The notes under the pieces: generated by a model | What the model was told of the DNA's origin: nothing | The model's database searches: none | Seen by the model: the letters and a program-made list of their open reading frames with translations, nothing else | Assembly: GCA_039621445.1 (NCBI GenBank) | Contig: CP154956.1 | Span: 75,864,192 to 75,928,191, forward strand | From: Euglena gracilis | Taxonomy: Eukaryota; Euglenida; Euglenophyceae; Euglenales | Length of the DNA stretch: 64,000 bases | Reading direction: 5' to 3' | Translations under genes and position numbers: made by a program | Shown here: piece after piece, positions 44,734 through 54,087 of the stretch | Position numbering within the stretch: the stretch's first letter is position 1 | Layout of the letters: every line of letters starts with the position of its first letter

Positions 44734-46731
44734 ATGCTGCCTGGGCGCGGACCTGGACCAGGTCCACCATGGCCGCAGCCTTCTGGCGCGCCATACCCCC
44801 AGTACCCTCAGTATGTGAGGCCCCGATTCCGGGTGCCCCACATGCCGAGAGGAGCGCAGCCCCGGTATTCGCCGCGGCTACCAGCAGCCGGTCCGCATAT
44901 GCGGTACCAGATCCATCTGCCGTCCAGCAGCCGGCACCTCAGCCACCAGCGCAGCGCAGATCGCGCCTGCCCCCGTATGCGGGAGAGATGATCTTCCGCA
45001 CTACGGAGACGTTGGAGCGGGCGATGCGTATGTGCGCACACCCCCCAACGGAGCCCTTTATGCAAGCCCTTTGGGATGCATACTGTGCTCAGTTGTTGGT
45101 GGTAGCCAACACCCCTGTGGCTCAGTGGTGTCCCTGCGGTCAAGCCCTGATGACGGGGAGACGGTACTTTCTCGTCCGCAGCCGATTCCGGCTTCGAACT
45201 CGGCGAGACTATGATGGATCTGGGCGTGTATGTGCCGCCCATGCTGCAAACGCAGACGCCGGTGGGATCCCACACCGTGCATATGCGTGAGCACACGCCC
45301 CCACCGGTAGGTGAGGCTGTGCATGTCCCACCTGGGATGACGAGAATTTTTGCTCGCCCGCCCTCGCCGCAGCGAATGCCGCCGCGCGAGCCACCAGCGG
45401 AGCAATTTGTCTCGCGGTACGCGACGCACGCGGATTACCCGCGCGGCGCACGCGTGCTCCCAGCCGGACAGTCGGACGTGCCCTCTGAGGCATACGTCCA
45501 ACACATGTTCATGCACTGGATGCCACAAGCATCACCGGTCGCCCCTGTCCCTGGCGTTGAGCCACGGAGACAGGCGGAGCCCATAGTGGTGGAGGATGAA
45601 CCTCCCCACCGAGAGGCAGCCCGACCGCCCAGTGCAGCCCCTGTCCAGACTGGGGATGTCCCCCGTCGGCAGGAGGCTCTCTACTATCATATGGCACCTC
45701 CGGGAACCGAGCAGGATGAGCTTGCTCGGCACTTCCTGCAGGAGCCAGTATTCGCGTCTGAAGAGCACCGGACGAGGTATTACGCCTCTCTGGCTGCCCT
45801 TCAGGGTCGTGGATACACCCCCTACCATCCGTACCAGCCGCAGCTGCGGGTGGCAACCCCGGTATTACCCGGTGAGCCCCCGGCAGGAGCGGCAGGATTA
45901 CCTGCCACCCTGAAGCGCGATAGGGTTACGGAGAACCTTACCCCACAGCCCAGGCGACCCAGCCCACGGGACGCGGAAGGCGGTGCGGCAATGCAGGTGG
46001 AAGCCAGCCAGGATACCCCGGCTGGGCAACCACCGGCAGTGGCACAGGCAGCGATGAGCCGTCCTGTTGCCGCAATGCCACCGCCGATCCCTCCGGTATG
46101 GAAGGAGCCGCGACCCCCTACGCCGAAACCAAGCCCACGCCAGGCTCCTAGCCAGCGCCCAGCCACGCCGTCACCGCGACGTGCAGCGGAACGACAAGGT
46201 CCCTCCCCAGAGATGGAATGGGAAGGTACCGAACCGACTCCTGCCGCACCGAGCGCCCGACCCTCTGGTATTCGCCAGACAGGGAAGGACAAAGGTAAGG
46301 CTGAGGGCAAAGGCAAGGGAGAAGGCAAAGGCGTGGCCGGCAAAGGTAAGGGTGAGGGCAAGGGTAAGGGTACAGCCCGTGAGGAGGAGGAAGAACCAGC
46401 AGAAGTCCTCTCGGACTTTGAGCAAATGCTCAGGTTCAAGGAGGAGCTGGAGGACGAAGGCTGGCGAATGCAGCATGATTACCATGTTGCAGGAAACCGC
46501 CCCGTCACCCCTCCGGAGGCAGTCATCGAGGTGGTATTACACCACACCGAGAACAGAGTCAGACAATTCCATTACGGAATTGACCTGTACGCCTTCGAAG
46601 GTGAAGGTGGCAGACCCTTGCTGGATATCCAGCCGGGTTTCTGGGAACTCTGGTTTTGGCTGGGATACCCCTGCCAGAACTGGGGTCTCTCTTCAGCGAC
46701 TCCACTGGCCGCAGTTACCTGCACCAGTTAG
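44734..46731 (+). CDS. ORF4 of the chromovirus, unknown function, Pro-rich with basic KG tract
   Basis: Not recognised. The frame starts at ATG 44,734 (GPGPGPPWPQPSGAPYPQ), changes frame near 44,910 and back near 45,170 (two compensating shifts, probably small indels or sequence errors), then runs open to 46,731. It contains MIFRTTETLERAMRM, Pro/Arg/Glu-rich linkers, and about 15 GKGK/EGKG repeats near 46,280-46,375 that would bind nucleic acid. A globular end follows (QFHYGIDLYAFEGEG; GFWELWFWLGYPCQNWG). The last 76 nt overlap ORF5 in the -1 frame beginning at GGGGTCTCT, so ORF4 and ORF5 may form one ~1,850-residue product by frameshift. Confidence 0.6.
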
Positions 46732-49700
46732 GATTTCGGGACCAGCATGTGTTGGCCCGAAGGCTGAAGGCAATCTTCGACTGTATTCACACAGTCGGGC
46801 CCCTCGGTGTGCAGTGGAAATACTACCCACTGAACCCCGACATCGAACGCCTGATCGAGGTGTTGTGGTGCAGCAACCTCCAGGTGTGGCTGGTGAGCCA
46901 TTACGGCTCCACCTTCCGCGTTAAGCGCGTTTCCCTGGCTTACCCACAGAGGTATGACCTCTGTTGTAAGTATTGCCGGCAGGAGTTTCCTGTCGACTTC
47001 TGGGGATTCGGCGTACGCGGAAGTCCTCCACCGCCTCGGGATAACCCGGGCCTGGAGATGGGACGCCGCATGCTTATGCATGTGTGCCGCGACGCCCCGG
47101 ATGTCCAGGGCAAAAGTCGCCGCGTCCATAAGCAGCGTATTTTTATGCTGCAACAGTTCTGGTGGCGAGCCTGGACCACCTACGTCATGGAGGTGTATAT
47201 ACATCTCCGTGACCCCCAGGACGATAGGCCTGGTATGGAAAGCTTGCCACCAGACTACGGCGACCCCGTTGAGGGACCTCGTCGTCGTCGGGTTATCGCC
47301 GACCTGCGCCCCAACTGGCACCTGGCCGGGATAGACCGGGAGGAACATTTGAGGCGACAGTTTGGCGGTACCCTCGATAGGGAGGTATTCCTCCAGCTGA
47401 TGACTCACCCGAAGGCCATCCTCGACCTGGGTATGCCAATTCTGGCATGCGTGCAGGAGTTCGAGGAGGGCTTTTTCGAGGTCTGGGAAGACACGCGTTA
47501 CCGCGGCTTCCTGGGCCCGAACAGGCCTGCAAACGCTTGGGTGCAGCCATCATGGCCGCCACCCTGGCCCAACAGCGCCAGTAGCAGTACGCTGGCCTTT
47601 TACAGGCTGGCGGATGCCCAGGGATGCCGATGGCACCCCGACGACCCTCGTTCGCCCGAGGATCTGCGCGCCTTCATCGCCCCAGAGGATGAACCTCTGG
47701 CGCGAAGGAGACGTGAGGCGTCAGTCGCTTCCACCACTGCGATTCCGCGGCGGGAGGAACGCGACCGCAGCCCCTCCGTCACCATACTGGAGGCAGCGCC
47801 GCCGTCTCCGACAGGAACGGCTGTATCATTCGTCTCTGCCCCGCGAGCGGCAGGGGAACGATCGGTTTCCCCGGCCCCCGCGACGGCTCCCGTCTGTCCA
47901 CCGGTAGGTGGAGACCAGGAACTTCCTGAGGAGGAAGGTGAGAACGTGGAGGATATCCTCTACGCTGCTCTGCATGCTCCGGCACAGCCCAGGCCAGACA
48001 CCGCACCCGCAGGGGATATACCTGTGGATGCTACGACTGTTCCAACGGCTGAGCCTCCAGCCGAGGTGACTGGTATGGTCGTCGAGGATATCCTCGAAGA
48101 ACCTACCAGCCCCGCAGCACGCACCTCATTAGGAGGCCGTGTGCTCGGCGCCGTAGTCACCGGCATTACTGCCGTGGCTGCTGCACTAACGCCACGAGGT
48201 GGAGGCGCAGCATCAAGCTCCGCCGCTGAGGTCGTGGAGACACCAGATGTCGGTGTCCCCACACCCCCATCTCCGGCAGCAGTGCAACCACCATCAGGGG
48301 ATGAACCCCAGCCGACAGAGACATCTGTCGCACCGGCTACATCGGAGGATGAACCTCCCGTAGCACCTGCGCCAGCGGTTGTGGAGGATCAACCTCCTAG
48401 ACCGGATGTCGAAATGGAAGTGGAGAAGATACCCCCACGACCACCGACACCGCGCAGGGTCCCTGCAGTCCCGAGGACAATGGCAGAGTTTCTGGGAGCG
48501 CCAGCGCCTGTGGAAGCACCGATTCCGGTGACGGCCACAGTACCACGCTTCGTCGGACAGGATGAACCTGTTCGGCGACGGCCGGCTGAACAACCCCAGG
48601 AACGAGTGCCAACCCCTCGGAGCGTCATGCGCGACCCAGCGGTCAGTATGCCCGCTTCGCCCAGACGGCAAACGTCTACTCCGGCACCATCGGCTCCTGA
48701 TACCAGGAGTAAGCCGCAGGCGTCGTCTCCTGATTCCGGGAGTGCGAAGCCGAAAGGAGGCAAACCGGGTGCTGCACCCTGTAAGCCCCCTTCCAAAGGC
48801 GGTGATGGGAAACCACCACCGAAAGGTGGCGCTGGAGGTCAGACTGGCGGACAGCCGAAAGGCCCTACGACAATGCACGACTATTCGGCCGTTGCATCGT
48901 CCGGGTACGGCCAGAGCAAACCGAAAGGTAAGGCTCGTGGTCGACAGGCCCAATCTTCCGCCGGATCGACGGATGAGGAGCAGGATGAACCTGCTTCACC
49001 TCCTGTGTCTGCGGATGCCCAGCTCTGGACCCAGGATATCCTGACCGGACTAGGCACCGTGGAAGAGAGGACGAAGAAACTGGCTGCTATTAGGCACCAG
49101 AAAGGGTCACTGAATCGATGGATTCAGCCCCTCTTCGTCCGAGGAGAACCTTTCCACTATGTCCCGGAACATACCTGGACATTCTGGAACAGGCGCTCAC
49201 CCAGAGTACTGGCACAGTACTTTGGCGAGGACTGCGTGTTGGATTTCCAGCACGGCACGTCCTTTGCCTGGACGTGCACCGTATGCCACCATGTGCGGCA
49301 TAACCAACCGCTTGTGCATGTGTGCAAGCGGCAGGTGCAATCCTCGTGGTTCCATCACAGGGCATATGTGCCGAACTGTGTGGCGCTCGTATGTGGCGAG
49401 TGCCTGAATGCCTGGAAGCACAGCTTGAACTACTCCTACAGTGAGAATGCTCACGACAGGGATATCCCTGCCTTGTGCATCAACTGTATAGGAGGCAAGT
49501 TCGTGCAGACTGCTGATGGAGCAGTCACCACCATTGTCCCCCAGCACTGGGAGACACTGGAGAAGTGGAAGAAGGAGTACAAGCAGGTGGAAGGACGCCT
49601 GAAGCACTCCGACTTCAAAAAGGTAGAAAGCTACCGCCACACGGGAATGGCCCGTGAGTTCCAGATCGACGCTGGGGCAATGCGCCTCGCCGTCGAGGAA

Positions 49701-50255
49701 CATGCCAAGGTAAGAATGCCTTACCTCTGGACTGATGGCGACTGGGAGACACAGGTTTACCCCCTGTTCTCCAAGCGTCAGCATGGCGGATACGCCTTGC
49801 CACTGTGGCCTCCTGAAGAACACGATTTGGTGGACTTCAGAGGTTGGTTGGCGGCTGTATTACGGCCCCATACCGCAAGAGCTCGGACAGCGAGGTGGAT
49901 GTATGACATCAACTTCAAGCAGACCCCGGGGATGCCCCCGCAGGTGCCTGCGAATCACCCCCGGATGAATTACATCATCTGGCCGGTGATGCTGCCCAGA
50001 ATTTTCTGGGAGCAGCTCCAACGGTATCTTCAGCATCATGCTGAACGTACCAGGGAGAAGCTGCCGGATAATTGGATCAAGGACTGGGAGACCCCTTCCT
50101 TTGATGTCAACGATCCGGAGCTCAACACTATCCGGAGTGAATCAGCTCCGCCGCGTTCCCCACGCCAACTGGAGTTGGTTGAGGACCCATTAGGGGACCC
50201 CCAACACGACTACTGGCGTGAGGTCCGCGAACGTCCAGCCGATAAAGGCAGGTGA
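46656..50255 (+). CDS. ORF5 of the chromovirus, large unknown protein with two Cys/His clusters
   Basis: About 1,199 codons without a stop; the first codon of the open frame is not ATG and overlaps ORF4, favouring frameshift expression. The N-terminal part is globular (YLHQLGFRDQHVLARRLKA; CCKYCRQEFPVDFWGFG, then HVCRD), a possible zinc site. The middle ~450 residues are Pro/Glu/Ala-rich and disordered. The C-terminal ~380 residues are globular with a second cluster (CTVCHH, VHVCKRQ, CGECLN, CINCIGGKF) suggesting a zinc-binding fold, followed by Trp-rich text. No envelope signal peptide or transmembrane segment is evident, so an Env-like role is not supported. No family recognised. Confidence 0.65.
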   Translation: MAGIPLPELGSLFSDSTGRSYLHQLGFRDQHVLARRLKAIFDCIHTVGPLGVQWKYYPLNPDIERLIEVLWCSNLQVWLVSHYGSTFRVKRVSLAYPQRYDLCCKYCRQEFPVDFWGFGVRGSPPPPRDNPGLEMGRRMLMHVCRDAPDVQGKSRRVHKQRIFMLQQFWWRAWTTYVMEVYIHLRDPQDDRPGMESLPPDYGDPVEGPRRRRVIADLRPNWHLAGIDREEHLRRQFGGTLDREVFLQLMTHPKAILDLGMPILACVQEFEEGFFEVWEDTRYRGFLGPNRPANAWVQPSWPPPWPNSASSSTLAFYRLADAQGCRWHPDDPRSPEDLRAFIAPEDEPLARRRREASVASTTAIPRREERDRSPSVTILEAAPPSPTGTAVSFVSAPRAAGERSVSPAPATAPVCPPVGGDQELPEEEGENVEDILYAALHAPAQPRPDTAPAGDIPVDATTVPTAEPPAEVTGMVVEDILEEPTSPAARTSLGGRVLGAVVTGITAVAAALTPRGGGAASSSAAEVVETPDVGVPTPPSPAAVQPPSGDEPQPTETSVAPATSEDEPPVAPAPAVVEDQPPRPDVEMEVEKIPPRPPTPRRVPAVPRTMAEFLGAPAPVEAPIPVTATVPRFVGQDEPVRRRPAEQPQERVPTPRSVMRDPAVSMPASPRRQTSTPAPSAPDTRSKPQASSPDSGSAKPKGGKPGAAPCKPPSKGGDGKPPPKGGAGGQTGGQPKGPTTMHDYSAVASSGYGQSKPKGKARGRQAQSSAGSTDEEQDEPASPPVSADAQLWTQDILTGLGTVEERTKKLAAIRHQKGSLNRWIQPLFVRGEPFHYVPEHTWTFWNRRSPRVLAQYFGEDCVLDFQHGTSFAWTCTVCHHVRHNQPLVHVCKRQVQSSWFHHRAYVPNCVALVCGECLNAWKHSLNYSYSENAHDRDIPALCINCIGGKFVQTADGAVTTIVPQHWETLEKWKKEYKQVEGRLKHSDFKKVESYRHTGMAREFQIDAGAMRLAVEEHAKVRMPYLWTDGDWETQVYPLFSKRQHGGYALPLWPPEEHDLVDFRGWLAAVLRPHTARARTARWMYDINFKQTPGMPPQVPANHPRMNYIIWPVMLPRIFWEQLQRYLQHHAERTREKLPDNWIKDWETPSFDVNDPELNTIRSESAPPRSPRQLELVEDPLGDPQHDYWREVRERPADKGR

Positions 50256-51075
50256 GGTGTCTGTCAGCGCCAATGCGGCGTCTTTCAGCACCCTCGTCAG
50301 GTATTCGCCTGACACCCTGTTTGGGTATTCGGCCGAACAGCCCCTTCGAAGACTCTTTGCGGTATTCGCCGCTAGTAAGTTCCCACCGGGATGCTGCCAT
50401 GTGCAGGATTCCGTGCGCATGCATGCACACCCCTCTCCCCTCTCCCCTCTCGCGGGCGTGCGACACGCAGCGCACAGGGCCGACGGCCTCTTTTCCTTTC
50501 TCTTTCTTTTCTTTTCGGCCGTTTGAGGCCTTAAGGCTGCCAGACAGCACAACTTTTCTGGCCTAAGCCAACCCCCCACTCCTCTTTACTTTCCCCCCAA
50601 ATGCTGTCGCCGGCAGTTGGTTTTGTAGAGTAGGATTTCCTTTTGCGTGGTCAGGTTTGACTGGCCATGCGCCCTGCCCAGGTTTGACTGGTCAGTGGCC
50701 CCCTCCTTCCACACCCTCCCCATGGGTTTTCCTGGAATGCCCATGGACCCAACCCCAAGTGCCTTTGGCACACCCAAACTGGGTGGATGGGTTTGCTTGG
50801 CAAGGAAACCTGCCAGCCCCATTTTCCCCAATGGGCTATAATATACTATACACCCTTAAGCCACCGCAGAATAGGTGAAACCATTTTGCGCGTTTTGGGC
50901 TTTTTGGGTCCCCTCCTTTCCGCCCCCCCCCATTTTGAGTGGACCCCTGTGCGACGGAAAGGGCCCCTGTGGATGCGCCAGGGTGCACCTCCCACAGACC
51001 AGGTCTGTGTCTGAAATCCCTGTGGCCAGAATGCCTGGTCCAAAGGGGAAATCGGGCATAGCCCTGGGAGGGGGA
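50256..51075 (+). other. Chromovirus 3' noncoding region with polypurine tract
   Basis: No protein-like frame. Three GGTATTCGCC/GGGTATTCGG words lie at 50,299-50,370. The purine-rich stretch CTGGGAGGGGGA at 51,064-51,075 directly precedes the 3' LTR and is the likely plus-strand primer. Confidence 0.6.
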
Positions 51076-51402
51076 TGTGTACCAGGCGTATGCTTCTGTC
51101 CCCTTCCGTTGAGGAAGTTAGGATGGAGGCAGATCCTATTAGGATCTCCTAATGGGTGCCCCTTCTCTCTCCACAGGTGGTATTCTTTTATATTCTTCTT
51201 ATACCTTTTCCTTCCTTTTCCTTGGACCGGACTTGGTTATCCAGTCCGTCCTCCCTGCATTGCTCCGTGCTTTGCTTCTTGGGAAGTGGGAAAAGGGTTT
51301 TTACTGTTACTCTGATTTTCAGTTTCCCAAGTAGGTGCGCCAAGGCGAAAGCGAAGGCTTTTTGGGAATTGGGAAAGGGGAATTGGGAATCAGACGTACA
51401 CT
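51076..51402 (+). repeat. 3' LTR of the chromovirus
   Basis: Identical on reading to 34,762-35,088; followed by the CTAAG duplication at 51,403-51,407. Confidence 0.9.
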
Positions 51403-51407
51403 CTAAG

Positions 51408-52680
51408 GCAGCATTTCAAAGATTTCATAATTTTGGAAACGTATTTATTCCCTCCAATGTCCCCTGGACAACATGGGGGGACTTTATGCAAACGCCCCCC
51501 TTGGTCAGTCATTCAGAAATTTGTCCCACGACTGAGAATGATTCCCCAGACCAAAGTTTTGATGATCACCACCTTTTGGGATTCAGCCACATGGTGCCCC
51601 CCAATTAATAAAGATGAACGTGCCAGGAACCACCTGCCTGAAAATCACCCCTTAAAAGGGCATGTTCACCAATTGCAGGGGGGAGAAAATGCCACCCCCC
51701 AGGTGGCCCCAAAATTCCACCCCCCAGGTGGCCCCTCCTTTGCATGATTTTCTCAGGAAAATATTGGAGGGGAAGCAAATACAGAGTAAATCCATTGACG
51801 TTTGCCTGGGTAGAAACCCCAGTTTAAAGCGTTATCAGAGTTTATTTTCATTTTTATGGGTGATTTTGGGGGAAATGGGGATACCCCCCCCCCCTGAAGC
51901 CACAACTGACCAAGTGGCTGACGCCTTAGTACAGGTATTTCAGTTTTCCAAGGCCCAGGCACGTAATGCCTACAGTGCTATGCTTTTGATTCCTGGGTTT
52001 GGTGGTTTGAGATTCCACACCAATTTGGCCCATTACAAGAGGCTTTGGAGCCAAAATTTGGAGAAATATGGTGCATTTTGGGACCCTCTCCCAACCCTCC
52101 TGGGGCTGGTCCAAGCGCCCTTTCCCTCTGATATACGCACGCTGCGCACACAGCTAATTTTTTGTCCAGAATTCTCTGTTTATATCGATCTTCTGATTTG
52201 GAGAGAATCAAACAAACAACCAGTGTGTTGGACAAGGCGCCCAACAATAAAATTAAGCATAAAGGCCAGAAATTCCGTAAATGGGAGAGAGTTGTTTCAC
52301 TTCCAAAGTGCCCACAAATAAGACCCTTTCATTTAATGATGGCTTACGTGGCTGCTTCCCGATTTAACGTCAAGCCTGGGGGTCCCCCACTGATGTCACT
52401 AAAACCCCACTTCAAAGCCATAAGTGCTGAAACAATTGCTTCATTAACCAAAATTTTTTTTATCCCAGCGTGGGGTACCCACCCAGGTGTTGCGGGAACG
52501 CTCTATCAGAGGGGCTGGAGTTGGTTTGCTAAAAAAAATTGGGCCTTTCTGCACAAGAAGTTTGTGAAATTGGCGAGTGGAGGGGAGTGAAGGCTTTTAC
52601 AGCCCACTGTCAACGACTTGGTGCCCAAGGTGTCCTGGAAACTGCCCTGGCCACCCAAATTTTAGGGCACAGTCAGGCCT
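51408..52680 (+). pseudogene. DIRS-like element, right half: Dam-like module and tyrosine recombinase remnants
   Basis: Directly after the target duplication the text continues the interrupted DIRS polyprotein: RPPWSVIQKFVPRLRMIPQ and VLMITTFWDSATW, the N-P-P-W/F...LI...F-W Dam-like module that follows RNase H in DIRS elements. A recombinase-like region follows over three frames: SLKRYQSLFSFLWVIL, ADALVQVFQFSKAQARNAY, IRTLRTQLIFCPEF (about 51,780-52,170), then RPFHLMMAYVAASRFNV, ISAETIASLTKIFFIP and THPGVAGTLYQRG, then AQEVCEIGEWRGVKAFTAH (about 52,550-52,610). Frame changes near 52,230 and 52,540 break it. The conserved His-x-x-Arg and terminal Tyr are not clearly kept, so the enzyme is dead. 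Confidence 0.7.
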
Positions 52681-52704
52681 CACAAGGGCAAAGTGCGGAG
52701 CCCG

Positions 52705-53080
52705 AGGTGTCTCTAACTCCCTCGAGGGAAACCGACAAGGGAGGAAGAGACACCGAGGGCGAAGAACAAAGACCTTGTGAGCCCGACCCCCCACCCGTAA
52801 AAAATAATTTGTGTTCAAAAGCCCTCGGCCAGAAAATGGAGGCCAGGGGGGGGGGAGAGGGTGGATCTCCCCAAGGGGCAAAAAGCCACATCGCCAAGTC
52901 GGAGCAGCATCGTCAGGCAACTCCGGCAAGGCGGCACTAAGCGGGGACTCCAAAGCCAGCGCAGCGAGCAATCACACAACACCGCCGGCGAGCAAGGCAT
53001 GGCCTCACAAGGTGCGGCGCTTTGTGCTTCGCCCTCAGTGTCCCTTCCTCCCTTGTCGATTTGCCTCGAGGTGTTCACAC
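52705..53080. repeat. DIRS-like internal complementary region and right inverted repeat
   Basis: About 52,705-52,780 (CGACAAGGGAGGAAGAGACA; GAGGGCGAAGAACAAAG) is the inverse of about 53,000-53,075. About 52,915-53,000 is the inverse of the left end (31,960-32,045). This arrangement is thought to let DIRS elements restore their ends through a circular intermediate. Confidence 0.7.
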
Positions 53081-54030
53081 CCGGCGCCCCCCCTGCGAGC
53101 GTCGGACCCGAGACCCCAGCCCCCCGGCCGGCTGCCTCGTCCCCAACACCCACCCCTGGGGCTGCCGTTCCCTGGCCCGGGGCCAGTGTTTTTCCGGGTG
53201 GTGGAGGGCTCAGGCCACCCCCCGTTTCGTCCACTGGTATACCCCCCGACCAGAGGGGTGTGCGTAGGATCGAATTCACTTTTTCCCAATAATCTTGCAC
53301 AAAGTCAAAATTCCGTTCATTTAAAAATGTAGTCCCGAATTTCAGTCCCCACGAATCCATTTCACCCACCCTTTCTTGAAGTATGCAAAAACAGTTGGCG
53401 GACCGGCCGCTGCACCTTCTATTGCCACTATTACAGCCTGCTGTTGTATATAGCGAACCACTGCGCTAATTCAGCATCAAAATAGCGCAAACCGCTCTCT
53501 AACTGTTCTGTTTTTTACTGCAGGCTCCCTCTTTCTTACCTATGGTTTCAATTCAAGATTGTGCCTGCTGAATCAAGACCAAGGTCAAATTATATCAATT
53601 TTCAAGGAGTTTCAAGGGAATTCAAGGAAAGGCACTGGAGCCAAGAAAGTGCAAAAGTTCAAGAAAATCAAAATACCAAGGGCAGAGCAAGCAAAAGATT
53701 ACAAAAAAGATTGGCTATGTGCTGGCGCAGGAGAGCAGTACAAGCCAAAAAGGTGTTGGTGCTGGGGTATCTGAAGCCTAGGGGAGGCTAACCAGGCCTT
53801 TTCCCAAACCCCTCCACTGCCGGAAGGGACGCCAAGCCGGACTCCTCCCTCCAACCACTCCCCAAAAAGGAGGGCCTTCGGTCCCCGGGAAAAAATCCTA
53901 CGTGGGAAGGGGAGTATCCCGAACCTACCCCTCTCCCCAGAGCCCATCGCGCCTACCCCCCACCCCGCCGGTACCCCCTCACAGACCCCCGGGAGTGAAG
54001 GCTGGGCAAAAACAACATCGTTCGGGAAAC
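53081..54030. other. Presumed 5' LTR region of the second Ty3/gypsy element; LTR start not determinable
   Basis: No gene. The stretch ends directly at a primer-binding site, so its right part should be the 5' LTR; the 3' LTR is not in the window, so the start cannot be placed. Candidate promoter text TGTTGTATATAGCG lies at 53,433, and an AAG/CAAG-rich purine stretch at 53,590-53,710. Confidence 0.5.
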
Positions 54031-54042
54031 TGGTAGCAGAGG
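54031..54042 (+). promoter_or_regulatory. Primer-binding site (initiator-Met tRNA)
   Basis: TGGTAGCAGAGG is complementary over 12 nt to the 3' end of eukaryotic initiator tRNA-Met. It lies 46 nt upstream of the gag ATG. Same tRNA type as in the chromovirus but a single copy. Confidence 0.8.
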
Positions 54043-54087
54043 TTTTTTACAGAACAAAATTTCCTGGGAACAAACCACACCGACAAG

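Larger units (their letters stand above)
34762..51402 (+). mobile_element. 16.6-kb Ty3/gypsy chromovirus with extra downstream ORFs
   Basis: Bounded by LTRs 34,762-35,088 and 51,076-51,402 (327 bp each, identical on reading) and CTAAG duplications. Order: 5' LTR, three primer-binding-site copies, gag, pro, pol (Dam-like module, RT, RNase H, integrase, chromodomain), two further long reading frames, polypurine tract, 3' LTR. Identical LTRs and intact gag, pro and pol frames imply a recent insertion that may still be able to transpose. At 16.6 kb it is about three times a typical chromovirus; the extra length is an unusually long gag and about 5.5 kb of coding sequence after pol. It splits the older DIRS-like element. 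Confidence 0.9.
31940..53080 (+). mobile_element. DIRS-like tyrosine-recombinase retrotransposon, decayed and split by a later insertion
   Basis: The left inverted repeat, about 31,960-32,045 (CCTTGTGAGACTTTGCCTTG; CGATTGCTCGTTGCGCTTGG), is matched in inverse at about 52,915-53,000. Just inside the right end, about 52,705-52,780 is an inverse copy of about 53,000-53,075 (CGACAAGGGAGGAAG..GACAC, GAGGGCGAAG), as expected for the internal complementary region of DIRS elements. Between them are remnants of RT, RNase H, a Dam-like module and a recombinase, all on the plus strand. The element's own length would be about 4.5 kb once the 16.6-kb insertion at 34,762-51,402 is set aside. Frames are broken repeatedly, so it is defective. 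Confidence 0.75.

Noticed and set aside
46656-50255. Retroviral envelope gene
   Set aside because: No signal peptide, no hydrophobic membrane segment and no furin-like site seen; the Cys/His clusters look intracellular.
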